A stretch of 64,000 bases of DNA from Candidatus Saccharibacteria bacterium oral taxon 488 (GTDB taxonomy: Bacteria > Patescibacteriota > Saccharimonadia > Saccharimonadales > Saccharimonadaceae), in contig CP047920.1 in NCBI GenBank assembly GCA_010202645.1, positions 1 to 64,000 of the forward strand, read 5' to 3'. Shown piece by piece: positions 1-9,300 of the stretch. Position numbers and translations under genes: made by a program. Numbering within the stretch: position 1 is the first letter of the stretch; each line of letters opens with the position of its first letter. Below the pieces are notes generated by a model that was not told where the DNA came from, did not search any database, and worked only from the letters and a program-made list of their open reading frames with translations.

Positions 1-1347
1 GTGAATAGTCAAGTTATTTGGCAGGGAGTGCTGGGTGAAATTGAAGTTTCAATTCCGCCGTCGTCATTTTCGACCTGGTTTAAGTCGACCGAGCTTGACA
101 TTATATCTGATAATGAGGTGGCCGTCCTGTCGCCCAACCCTTTCGTGTTGACACAACTAGAAAAACGATATTATCAGCGCATCGCTGACGGTTTGAAACG
201 AAATGGCCTTGCGGTCTCGACGATTCATTTTCGACCAAAAAAGGTGGCTACTCGGAGACAGCGCCTCAATCGCGACGAGCCACATTCAACTGCGACCAGT
301 CCATCAATTATTAAACAAGCTAACAAATCGACAACCAACCTCAACCCGCGCTACACCTTTGACAACTTTATCGTTGGCTCGAGCAATGACCTGGCGCACG
401 CCGCCTGTCAAGCGATTGCCGCTAATCCTGGCACCAAATACAATCCGCTCTATTTGTATGGCGGTTCGGGGCTTGGTAAAACCCATTTGATGCAGGCCGT
501 TGGTAACGAGATTATTAAGCGCCAACCCTCCGCCCGCGTATTATACACCACCACCGAGACCTTTGTTAGTGAATTTCTCGACTCGATTCGCTTCAAGAAA
601 AAAGGATTTTCCGACAAATATCGTAACGTCGATGTTTTGATTGTTGACGATATGCAGTTTATTGCCAACAAGGAAAAAACCCAGGACGAGTTCTTTCACA
701 CCTTTAACGACCTACACCAACACGACAAGCAAATTATCATCAGCTCTGACAAGCCACCCAAAAGCATCCCCACCCTGACCGACCGCCTGCGCAGTCGCTT
801 TGAGTGGGGTATGACGATTGACGTGCAGATGCCTGATTATGAAACTCGCTGCGCTATCGTTACCGCCAAGGCTGGCCTGAGTAATGTCGAATTATCCGCC
901 GACGTTATCGAATATCTCGCTACCAATTTCAAGACTAATATTCGCGAACTTGAGGGGGCGCTTAATCAGCTACTTGCCTACGCCGAGATGCAGAACATCA
1001 CACCTGACGCCGAAACCGCCGAGGGACTGCTTGGTAATATCAAGCGCTCTCGCCCGCAACATATCACCGCCAAGCAAATCATTGATAAAACCGCTCGTCA
1101 CTTTGGTGTCGAAGTCAAGGACGTGTGTTCACCGAGGCGCGATAAATATATCATGCAGCCACGCCAAATCGCCATGTACCTGCTGCGTAGCGAGCTCAAG
1201 ATGAGCTTTCCAAAAATCGCCCAGGAGCTTGGTCGCAAAGATCACACTACCGCCATTCATTCGGTTGACAAAATCAGCAAGGAGATGCTCATCAGCGTCA
1301 ATATTCGTGAACAAATTAACGACATCCGAGACAAGCTCTATGTGTAA
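1..1347 (+). CDS. dnaA: Chromosomal replication initiator protein DnaA
   Basis: DnaA binds DnaA boxes at oriC and melts the origin using ATP. The 448-residue protein has the usual four parts: an N-terminal helicase-loading domain (about 1-80), a short polar linker (about 85-115), an AAA+ domain with Walker A GGSGLGKT at 154-161 and Walker B LIVDDMQF at 213-220, and a C-terminal DNA-binding domain with the signature GRKDHTTAIHS starting near residue 411. The start is GTG at the first base of the window, so its promoter is not visible. A candidate oriC and dnaN follow, the classic dnaA-dnaN order. Length is normal and no key residue is missing. Confidence 0.98.
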   Translation: MNSQVIWQGVLGEIEVSIPPSSFSTWFKSTELDIISDNEVAVLSPNPFVLTQLEKRYYQRIADGLKRNGLAVSTIHFRPKKVATRRQRLNRDEPHSTATSPSIIKQANKSTTNLNPRYTFDNFIVGSSNDLAHAACQAIAANPGTKYNPLYLYGGSGLGKTHLMQAVGNEIIKRQPSARVLYTTTETFVSEFLDSIRFKKKGFSDKYRNVDVLIVDDMQFIANKEKTQDEFFHTFNDLHQHDKQIIISSDKPPKSIPTLTDRLRSRFEWGMTIDVQMPDYETRCAIVTAKAGLSNVELSADVIEYLATNFKTNIRELEGALNQLLAYAEMQNITPDAETAEGLLGNIKRSRPQHITAKQIIDKTARHFGVEVKDVCSPRRDKYIMQPRQIAMYLLRSELKMSFPKIAQELGRKDHTTAIHSVDKISKEMLISVNIREQINDIRDKLYV

Positions 1348-1607
1348 AACCTGGGTAAAACGTGCGCATAACCAGCGACAAACGTGTGAACGACTATCCA
1401 CCAATCTGGTTGCTATCAAACGGGTCAAGCAGTATCACGTGGACAATCAGCGTCTTATCCACGACACCATACCCAGCCAATCCACCGTCTTTTCCACTGA
1501 CACAATGCTACTATTACCCCTGTTTGAACACAATATTTACCCAGTTTCCACAGCGCCTATTATTACTAACCGCTGAATAAAATTAAGAAAGGATTTATAA
1601 TAAGAAT
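1348..1607 (+). other. oriC: Candidate replication origin (oriC) between dnaA and dnaN
   Basis: This 260-base gap has no convincing gene. It carries several same-direction matches to the DnaA box core TTATCCACA: ctatccacc at 1394-1402, ttatccacg at 1455-1463 (8 of 9 bases), tttccactg at 1491-1499 and gtttccaca at 1544-1552. An AT-rich stretch from about 1557 to 1607 could serve as the unwinding element. The position between dnaA and dnaN is the commonest place for a bacterial oriC. A ribosome binding site for dnaN (agaaagga) lies at the right edge. The box matches are imperfect, so the call rests on clustering and position. Confidence 0.7.
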
Positions 1608-2708
1608 ATGAAGCTCACCGTCACCCAAGAAAACCTCGCCAAAGCCCTCGCTAGCGTTGGGCGCATCGCCGCTAGTCGTAACGAACTAGCAATACTGAAC
1701 AATATTTTACTACGAACCGATGGCTCTCGGCTGGTCGTAGCAGCAACAAATCTGGAGATCGCCTCTACCCAGTATGTTGGCGCCAAGGTTGAAAAACCCG
1801 GCTCGATTACTATCCCAGCCCGACTAGTGAGCGAGTTCGTCGCCAGCTTGCCGAGCGGTACGGTCGAGTTGGAGGTCAAGGACGAGCATCTACACCTGAC
1901 CGCAGATAAGTTCTCATCAGTTATTAATGGCGTCGTGGCGGATGAGTTTCCGGAGCTGCCGACAGTGGACGAGCAGACGGCGGTGCGACTGGATATGAGT
2001 ACGGATGAGCTAAAAAAGGCAGTTTCGCAAACCATTATCGCGACGTCTAGTGATGCCACGCGGGCGGTGTTAACTGGTGTGTATTGGCATACCTACAATA
2101 GTGAGTTGTATCTAGCGGCCACGGACGGTTATCGGCTAGCGGAGAAGCGGCTGATGAAGTTTGATGGCGAAATTACAGCTGTCGTGCCGGCATCGACATT
2201 GCAGGAAGTGCTGCGGAGCCTCGATACCGAAACAAGTGACATAAGTTTGTTTTTTGATGAAACGCAGGTTGGGTTTCGGACGGATCACCTAGAGATCGTG
2301 AGTCGGCTGATCGATGGCAAATTTCCCGACTATCGTCAACTGATCCCCAAACTCGCCGAGACCGAGGTGGTAATTAAAAAAGCCGATTTCCTACGCATCA
2401 CCAAGGTCGCTAGTCTATTTGCGCGCGAATCGGGTGGCGGCATTACTCTCAAGGCTAGTCACGAGCAAGCGCTACTATCAATCCATTCAATCGCCTCGGA
2501 ACTCGGCGAGAATACCTCTGAGGCCAGCGCCGAGGTGTCGAGCGACGGCGAAATTACGCTTAATTCTCGCTATCTGATCGAGTCGCTTGGCGTCACTGAT
2601 GGCGAGACTATCACCTTCTCGTTTAGCGGCAAACTGTCGCCATGCGTTATCCGCGAGCAGACCCCTACACCGGATTGTATGCATATTGTTATGCCGTTGA
2701 AGCGCTAG
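1608..2708 (+). CDS. dnaN: DNA polymerase III beta subunit (sliding clamp)
   Basis: DnaN forms the ring that holds the replicative polymerase on DNA. The 366-residue product has the normal length and the threefold clamp architecture, starting MKLTVTQENLAKAL and ending with the family-typical C-terminal strand around HIVMPLKR. The start is ATG with agaaagga upstream. It follows the candidate oriC. Its stop overlaps by four bases the stop of the convergent gene on the minus strand, so there is no room for a terminator between them. Confidence 0.97.
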   Translation: MKLTVTQENLAKALASVGRIAASRNELAILNNILLRTDGSRLVVAATNLEIASTQYVGAKVEKPGSITIPARLVSEFVASLPSGTVELEVKDEHLHLTADKFSSVINGVVADEFPELPTVDEQTAVRLDMSTDELKKAVSQTIIATSSDATRAVLTGVYWHTYNSELYLAATDGYRLAEKRLMKFDGEITAVVPASTLQEVLRSLDTETSDISLFFDETQVGFRTDHLEIVSRLIDGKFPDYRQLIPKLAETEVVIKKADFLRITKVASLFARESGGGITLKASHEQALLSIHSIASELGENTSEASAEVSSDGEITLNSRYLIESLGVTDGETITFSFSGKLSPCVIREQTPTPDCMHIVMPLKR

Positions 2709-4048
2709 AGATCGAATGTGGCTTGGCTGCCAAGCCTCGGCTCTATGGTAAAATCAAGAATATTCTGCCCCTTTGACTCGAGGTGTTCTTTCACCTTTTG
2801 ATATTCATCCTTTAGGGAGCCCTTTGCTATAAATAAGCTATAGCTATTATCAATGAGTTTTTGGTTGAAAATATCACGATCGAGGTAGGCATTGTCACTA
2901 CGGAAGGATTTTTCAAATTGCTCAGCTGAAAAGTCTCTTTTTCTCGCGTGAAGTATGTCGTATATATTGGGCCCGTCTTTTATATACAGAACATCGTTGT
3001 TGTAAATAACATTCTCACCGAGGACGGCATTGCTAGAGACAAGGCGTCGTGGCGCGGCTTCTTTTTGAAGTTTCATATCATATTTATAAATTGTCGCCGA
3101 CATCTTTCCGTTCTCGATAACGTCAACCATAGAATTTGCGCCAAAATAGAAATGTGACGCATATGACTCCTTGAGAATAACGGACTTATTTTTAGAATTG
3201 ACGTCAATAGCCTTTATAAAATTGTGCCGTCCGTCGCCATCCGTATAGAACAGCCTGCCGTCGCCCATGGCCACTTGAGCGTAGGCGAGGTCGGTATCAG
3301 AATCAAAGACATCTCGCACAAGTTCAGTAACCGCTTTGGTCTTTTTGTTGTATGACTTCAATGTGAGTTTGCCGCTTTCAAGACTCGATAAGAAATAAAG
3401 CAAGTCGCCGTTTTCGGATATTACTTTTTCTTGGCTGCTGTCGGTTGTATATATTGCACGGCGAATGTTCCCATCTTGATTGATAGTCCCAAATACGGTG
3501 GCATTTGGTATCGGTAGGTCATAAAAAAATATTTGCCCAGTATTTTTATCGTAATGAAGTGGATTAGTTTTCTCGCTGTATGTAAGGAGGGAGATTTTAC
3601 TACTCTTGAAGTCGAGATACCAATAGGCGTTACTTTCAACGATATTTACTTCAGGGTTTTCACGACGTACCTTGTTGAGCGCGGCATCCATATCCTGGCG
3701 AATTGAGGGATTTGACGGTAGGTTGGCAAACGTCATAATTGCCCCACTCCTAAGCCATGTGATTGATGAAACACCAAGGAGCATATCGAAATTAACGATT
3801 TTTTGTACCTGCAATGACGATGGCGATATTTCAGCAAACGTATTGCCATTATAATAGCGAATTCGCCCGTCACGGACAACATTATCCATGCGTATGGCGT
3901 TTTTTACTATCGGGCTAGTTAGGTTGGTTGGTGTCGTGTGAAAATATGAAAATACAAGCATAATAATACCGATTAGTGATGCAGCACATAGAACGATTAT
4001 AGTTATGTTCATAATGTCGTCTATGGTGAGTTTTTTAAAGACAATCAC
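2705..4048 (-). CDS. Membrane-anchored hypothetical protein, last gene of the secretion cluster
   Basis: I do not recognise a named family. The 447-residue protein has one N-terminal membrane helix (about residues 13-36, MNITIIVLCAASLIGIIMLV) and a large extracytoplasmic part of about 400 residues. That part has recurring strand-turn blocks such as NGDLLYFLSSLESGKL and GDGRLFYTDGDGRHNF, which look like the blades of a beta-propeller; this is inference. It lies 7 bases after the 142-residue gene and in the same direction as the secretion genes, so it is probably co-transcribed and may be an accessory surface protein of that machine. Confidence 0.6.
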   Translation of the reverse strand: MIVFKKLTIDDIMNITIIVLCAASLIGIIMLVFSYFHTTPTNLTSPIVKNAIRMDNVVRDGRIRYYNGNTFAEISPSSLQVQKIVNFDMLLGVSSITWLRSGAIMTFANLPSNPSIRQDMDAALNKVRRENPEVNIVESNAYWYLDFKSSKISLLTYSEKTNPLHYDKNTGQIFFYDLPIPNATVFGTINQDGNIRRAIYTTDSSQEKVISENGDLLYFLSSLESGKLTLKSYNKKTKAVTELVRDVFDSDTDLAYAQVAMGDGRLFYTDGDGRHNFIKAIDVNSKNKSVILKESYASHFYFGANSMVDVIENGKMSATIYKYDMKLQKEAAPRRLVSSNAVLGENVIYNNDVLYIKDGPNIYDILHARKRDFSAEQFEKSFRSDNAYLDRDIFNQKLIDNSYSLFIAKGSLKDEYQKVKEHLESKGQNILDFTIEPRLGSQATFDL

Positions 4049-4055
4049 GTATTAT

Positions 4056-4484
4056 TTACCCTTTCTGTATATCAATAGTGTAATTGAACTGCTCAAGGTT
4101 TATTACTGTCAATTTGACAGTGTAGCGTAGATTACTAGGCTGGAATACTATCTTAAAGTTATAGTTCTTGTTGCTTCTGTGGATACCGCCATCAATTTTT
4201 GCCCGTCGCTCGATTTTTCCGGTTTCATCGTAATGGCGTTTGTATATAGCGTTGAGAATTCGGCCTTTTATTGCCGAGATATTGGCTTTTTGGAAGGGAT
4301 CGTCAGAGTTGGTAATTTTTAATGTACTATCGTGAACAGTGGAGTCTTCGTGTGGATCGTTAGCGCCATGGTCGCCCAGTAATCTCTGGATAGATAGGGA
4401 TAGAGTTGCTGTCGCCGTTGCAAAAAATATAAAAATAAGAACTATTTTTGCTGTGGGTGATAAATTTCTCATGAATGATATCAT
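4056..4484 (-). CDS. Small single-span membrane protein
   Basis: This is a 142-residue protein with one N-terminal membrane helix (about 12-33) followed by a soluble extracytoplasmic domain that ends in a run of beta-strand-like sequence (YTVKLTVINLEQFNYTIDI). I recognise no family. Its ATG overlaps the stop codon of the frame-restored M23 peptidase gene upstream (ATGA, 4484-4481), a typical sign of translational coupling. This supports both the start chosen here and the idea that the upstream peptidase really ends at 4481. The bitopic layout resembles VirB8-type assembly factors, but I see no sequence signature to claim that. Confidence 0.6.
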   Translation of the reverse strand: MISFMRNLSPTAKIVLIFIFFATATATLSLSIQRLLGDHGANDPHEDSTVHDSTLKITNSDDPFQKANISAIKGRILNAIYKRHYDETGKIERRAKIDGGIHRSNKNYNFKIVFQPSNLRYTVKLTVINLEQFNYTIDIQKG

Positions 4485-6204
4485 AGTGCTGGATTTGGAC
4501 TACTACCCTTGTCCCCCGCCTCCTTAAGCAGTTTTTGCATTAATGAGACAAATCCATCGTCTCGGTGATTCTTTTCTCCGGCTGTTCTTCCTTTTGGAGA
4601 GCCTCTGTCGATATGTAGGTGTGATGCTCCGCCCATTCCACATGCTACACTACCGACTACCCCATAACCTGCCCCGCCTTAAAGCGGGTGCCTTTCGGGG
4701 CGTCTATGGTGGTGTGCCCATACCAATAATACCAGCCATCATCCCCCTTGAACTGAATTGATTTACATTTAGAGTCTGAGGCGGCGGCCCCTATTGTGTA
4801 AGGCTTTGTTGAGTCTATAACGCCATCAGTGATGGCAACAACTTTTGTGCCTGGTTTTGCGATAAGGTCAAAGGCTGGCGTCCCGTCGTGGTGGCAAGGG
4901 TTTGACGACATGCGTGGTGTACAGTTGAGGTGCTTCGGATTCTTGTCGTGACCAATAATCGGCAGGGCGTACCCGCTAGAGCTTACTGCGCCACTTGCAC
5001 TATCATCTTCACACTTTTCCTCGGTTGAGCCACCACTCCCATTAACGCCGGCTAATTTTGACTCGGCAACTGCCGCGTGAGCCATGCGCTTGGCTATCTC
5101 TGTTGCGCAACGACCTGGTAGGCACGGAACCTCAAATTTTTCTAGAAAAATCGTAACAGCCTCAACGAGAGTGGTACTAGCCTTGATGGGGTCAAGAACG
5201 GTGCTTTTATAGGGTTTTTTGCTGTCGTTGAGCTCGTCCCATAAATAATTAACCTGCGCCACAAAATCTTTCTCGGTCATCCCGTTCTTTTTGGCGAATT
5301 CTTGAAGGCCCGTGCGTCTATTTCCGAGCCATTGGGCAATGCCGTATGCACCGATGTGGTTTTGTAGATCCGGTTTTAGATCAAGTGTTCCTCCACCAGA
5401 CTCTTGCATAAGGTTGGCGACGATACCGAGCGCTTGATTGCGTGACAGCCCTTTGTTGAGTAAAAACTTAAATACACGCTCACCAGTGCTCGACCCGTCA
5501 GGAACAGACATCGGAATATTTGTGTTTTGCGAGGTTGTTACTGGCTGTCCGTCGAGGGGGGTCACTGGCGTATCGTCGCTAACTAGCTGCACCTTGGCAA
5601 CTCCCGTACCAACCCTAAAGTCGAGTAATTTTGCTGTTTCATACCACAGGTCAACGGCACGCACCTTACCCTCAACATTGCCACCTCCAGTACCGACGTC
5701 ACCCTTTTCCATAACAATAGTCTTGCCGTTATAGGTTATTTTTAGCTTAGCCTTTGGCTTGAGCCCGCCCTTCCAGGCGTGATTAGCCGGGGTGCGCATA
5801 TTTTCAGGAGCCTTAAGGGCGTCGGTGAGCGCCTTAAAGTCCAGGCTTTTTGCGTTGCTTAGTTCAGCAAATGTCGTACGACCATTAAGCTTTCCGGTTA
5901 GCGAATTACCATTATCATCTCCAGGGTTGCGCTTGAGGTTTTTGCCATCCCACGTGCCGCCATAAATAGAAACACCCACCTCTACCTCTTCGCCGATGGT
6001 TGTGTAACCCTGACTATTGGACTGTCCTGGGGTACACTGTTCGTCTTTTTTGCTCAGAAAATATATGGAATTATTCAGGTAAGATTTTTCGTCAAGCGCC
6101 GACACCGGTGACGCTGAGCTCGTTATGACGAGACAGGCTACGCTCAAAAGGATACCAAGCTGATATAGGTGTTGTCTGAGGGTGGTTTTGCGATAGTTCT
6201 TCAT
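4481..6204 (-). pseudogene. Lysozyme-like plus M23 peptidase, reading frame broken before the HxH motif
   Basis: A secreted cell-wall hydrolase of the secretion cluster. The uninterrupted frame (4657-6204, 515 residues) has a signal peptide ending near SASPVSA, a middle part, a phage-tail-lysozyme-like domain (about 240-370, with GIVANLMQESGG and GAYGIAQWLG), and an M23 domain with its first zinc ligands (H439 and D446 in HHDGTPAFD, YGH at 495-497). It then stops at a TAG after GQVMG. The next bases, read one frame back, continue exactly as an M23 domain does (VGSVACGMGGASHLHIDRG) and end at 4481-4483, overlapping the next gene's ATG. One extra base in the four-C run at 4660-4663 would restore a protein of about 574 residues. 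As it stands the product lacks the HLH zinc-ligand motif. Confidence 0.8.
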
Positions 6205-6213
6205 AGGCTGCCT

Positions 6214-9200
6214 CTAGTAACACTTATAATTATTTGGCGCTTCTTTCGGTAATACATCCATCGGGTTGAAGGAATTTTTAAGCGATCCATATGATGGGTG
6301 GTCGTCGGAACGCGACACCACCATGTGTAGATGAACTTTTGTTGAACCTGCGGCACTAAGTCTACCGGTTAGACCACCAACCCCAACCACCTGACCCGCT
6401 TTAACGGATTGACCAGCAGACACACTGTAACTCGTTAAGTGCTGATAGGTGTAGTAGATACCCTCAGGGGTTTTTATGCGCACGGCATTACCCCCTGCTC
6501 CATAGTTTTTTGCCCAAACGACTTCACCGTCGTGTGCAGCATAAACGTTTTGCACTACAGTAGAGTTCATATCCATTCCTGCGTGCACGCCCAGTGATCC
6601 GACGTTGCGACCCCAGCACGGTCCTGGGTCAACTTTCTGATTCATCGGCCACACCCAACCATCACGGCTTGGTGCACCGCTGAGATTTCCACTGTCATTA
6701 GATCCAGACTGTCCCGATGATTGCTCGTCTTTTTTGTTGCCAGCCTCTTCTATGTAGAGATTACTTTCCTTGTCGTCGGCTGCCGTTGCTAGTAGTCCGC
6801 CGACAACTTTTTCAAGTGCGCACGGGTCGGTTTTTTTGTAGGTGTGGAGTAGCTCACCATCTTCGAGGCTGAGACTGTCTTCCCTGGCCTTGGCGCTAGC
6901 GGTGCAGTATTCTTGGGTATAAGTGCCCGGGTCGGCACTGAAGGTTGAGCTGTCGGCGTAACCGTAGTTTGGAATACCGAACGCCTTGAGGGTGTGTATG
7001 TCTGCCGTGCCGGCCTTTGCTTTTTTTGTGGTGCTATTAACTATAGTCGAAGGGGTGTTGAGGAGGAATCGTAGTGCCGACGAGCCATTGGTTGGTATTT
7101 TTGCCAGGAGCTGATTAGCTATAGAACCCTGCAAGGATGGGTTGAATAGTTTTGCGAGCATTGGCTGTGCGTCGAATTCCTCTTTTTCTTGGCGGTTCTT
7201 GTGCTGAACAATTGACGCTAACTGTTGGTCGGATAGGGCAGCTCCGCCAGCACCATCGGTCTTACCGGACGGGTTGTCTTTGTTCTGTCCGTGCGCCATA
7301 GATTCGTTGCTGGTTGAGTGTAGGGCGGCAGCAAGCGCCTCATAGTTTGATACACCTGATGCTCCAACTCCAAGCGACGGAAGGGGGATTATTTGACCAA
7401 TCATCCACTGGACGAGTTGCTGTAGTTTTTCTACACCAAAACTAACACCCGGAAGATGTTTGACAAGATCCCAAAGGGGGCCGGTTATTGTCGAGGTGAT
7501 GTCATCCAGCGCCTTAAAAGCTTGCCCGATGGAACTATTCCAAAAACCGGCAACTGACGCCAATCCCCTCCACCAAGAATTATTTTTTATCGTTGTAAAA
7601 TCACGAACCATTTTATTCTCAGGACAAATTGACTCGCCCGGTGGCAGCTTGGTATCTACCTCCTCTCCGGCTTCATTTGTGCACTTTCTTGTAATACCTT
7701 TCGACAAGCTAGCGAGCATTGGCGAAGCTGATTCTGTCGAAGGAAGCTGGAATAGCTGGAATAGCGGCGACCTTTCTGCTCCGTCAAACATTTTACTTGC
7801 AACGGCGAGAGTGTTCATATCTGCACTACCGTCCTTAATCTGATCGGCGGCAACCATTGGACTGGAGTCTTCATTAAAGGCAAATGCTGTAACCGCCTGT
7901 GTCATAGCATCGTAGAAGATAGCCTCAAGCACTCGTCCGTCAATTGCACCAACCGCCCTAAACGCCATATCAATCCAACCAACAACAGCGATTGGCCCCA
8001 GTACTTTCTTGATGAGCTCTTTTGAGATAACCTTTCCGAGTGAACCATCTACTTCGCCGTTGATAACACTTTTTGCTGATTCGAGCGATGCCTTGCTACC
8101 CTGGGCCTTTTTGAGTTGTGCCTCGGCTCGCTTGCGCTCTTCGGATCCCTCCTTTGATGAGTTGACTGCGTCCTCGGCCTCCTTTATTCGTTTATCAATA
8201 TCAAAGTCTAGCTTATCGAGCAGCTGCTTACAAGTTGCGACATTTGCCCCCTGGAGGCAGCCGATGTAGGCAGTCATCCTCGTGGACACTCTACCGACAA
8301 GCCCCTTGATGATTGACGCCTTAATCTTTGCGGAGACTTCCGTCAGGTTTTTGGCTGTTTTGTCAGGGATAATATTGAAGCGCTTAATGCCATATTTACG
8401 CATGAGAATTTTTTTTGATATATAGCGGAGGACATAATTTTTACCATGGGCCTGCTTGACCATATTATTAACAAAGCGCCTGGCTTCTTTATGTCCACTT
8501 AATTCTTTTGATACGTTGCGCGTGAGAGAGCCAACATCCTTACCGATATTTTCTAGCGACACCGTGAAACTAGTAGCCTTGCCTCCCAAGCTCGATTTAC
8601 CGGTTGCGTTGAGGGTTGTTTTAATTTTTCTACCCTCTTTCTCGAATTTTGCGTCTAGTTGCTTGGTAAACCAGTCGGAGTATTTAGTTGATCCGAGGTG
8701 ACACAACAAACCGCCGCCAGCGCAAAAGACCAGGTTTTTGTCGCCTGGATACGCCTCTTTCATAATTCTCATAGATAGCCAGCGCGTGACAAGATACTCA
8801 AATCGCTGCTCAATGGCGTGCTCGGGGACTTTGGTCACCTTACCAATAATGGGCTCCAACAGGGAGTTGAGCTTAAATAAGTTAACGGTAAACGGTGCGG
8901 CTATACCAAATGCCCCGAGAATGAGGACGACAGCAATGGAGGCACCCTTATTTTTTTTAAGCTTTTTCATGAAGTTTCTGCTTCTAGAAGATGCTTTGTT
9001 TTCTTGTTGAGCCTGAGCGTCAGGATAGTTAAACTCATTCTCCAGATTGGCTAGCGTTTGAGCGGCGTTAGTGCTAGTTTCTTGTTTTTTTTGCTTATCA
9101 AACTGACTATTGTCGAGGTCAAAACCATCGTCCCTTAGACCCGCTTCTATCTGGTCAAGCTCTGCTTGCTCACCAGCATTCAGTCTCTCCGAGGGACCAT

Positions 9201-9285
9201 CATGTAGCTCAAACGGATTTGCTCGCCCATCAGCATCAGGATCGGTCGTGGTGTCAAATCGTGGCGGTTTTGTTGCTGTTGCCAT
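6214..9285 (-). CDS. Large membrane-anchored M23 peptidase of the secretion cluster
   Basis: This 1023-residue protein has a charged cytoplasmic N-terminus, one strong membrane helix (about 114-137), a long extracytoplasmic middle rich in Lys/Ala helices, and a C-terminal M23 (lysostaphin-type) domain. The zinc ligands are complete: H901 and D905 in HAGMD, and H985 and H987 in VHLHM. Such enzymes open the peptidoglycan so that an envelope-spanning apparatus can assemble. It sits directly downstream of the VirB4 ATPase gene. A TATAAT box at 9295-9300 and a good ribosome site (tggaggtgt) precede the ATG, so it may have its own promoter. It ends 9 bases before the second M23 gene. Confidence 0.88.
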   Translation of the reverse strand: MATATKPPRFDTTTDPDADGRANPFELHDGPSERLNAGEQAELDQIEAGLRDDGFDLDNSQFDKQKKQETSTNAAQTLANLENEFNYPDAQAQQENKASSRSRNFMKKLKKNKGASIAVVLILGAFGIAAPFTVNLFKLNSLLEPIIGKVTKVPEHAIEQRFEYLVTRWLSMRIMKEAYPGDKNLVFCAGGGLLCHLGSTKYSDWFTKQLDAKFEKEGRKIKTTLNATGKSSLGGKATSFTVSLENIGKDVGSLTRNVSKELSGHKEARRFVNNMVKQAHGKNYVLRYISKKILMRKYGIKRFNIIPDKTAKNLTEVSAKIKASIIKGLVGRVSTRMTAYIGCLQGANVATCKQLLDKLDFDIDKRIKEAEDAVNSSKEGSEERKRAEAQLKKAQGSKASLESAKSVINGEVDGSLGKVISKELIKKVLGPIAVVGWIDMAFRAVGAIDGRVLEAIFYDAMTQAVTAFAFNEDSSPMVAADQIKDGSADMNTLAVASKMFDGAERSPLFQLFQLPSTESASPMLASLSKGITRKCTNEAGEEVDTKLPPGESICPENKMVRDFTTIKNNSWWRGLASVAGFWNSSIGQAFKALDDITSTITGPLWDLVKHLPGVSFGVEKLQQLVQWMIGQIIPLPSLGVGASGVSNYEALAAALHSTSNESMAHGQNKDNPSGKTDGAGGAALSDQQLASIVQHKNRQEKEEFDAQPMLAKLFNPSLQGSIANQLLAKIPTNGSSALRFLLNTPSTIVNSTTKKAKAGTADIHTLKAFGIPNYGYADSSTFSADPGTYTQEYCTASAKAREDSLSLEDGELLHTYKKTDPCALEKVVGGLLATAADDKESNLYIEEAGNKKDEQSSGQSGSNDSGNLSGAPSRDGWVWPMNQKVDPGPCWGRNVGSLGVHAGMDMNSTVVQNVYAAHDGEVVWAKNYGAGGNAVRIKTPEGIYYTYQHLTSYSVSAGQSVKAGQVVGVGGLTGRLSAAGSTKVHLHMVVSRSDDHPSYGSLKNSFNPMDVLPKEAPNNYKCY

Positions 9286-9300
9286 ACACCTCCAATTATA

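Noticed and set aside
1129-1428. Open frames on the minus strand across the dnaA 3' end and oriC
   Set aside because: They overlap a certain gene, lack ribosome sites and show no protein-like sequence.
4650-4670. Programmed -1 frameshift in the M23 gene
   Set aside because: There is no X-XXY-YYZ slippery heptamer or clear downstream stem. Only a four-G run is present, so simple base loss is more likely; kept only as a possibility in the finding.
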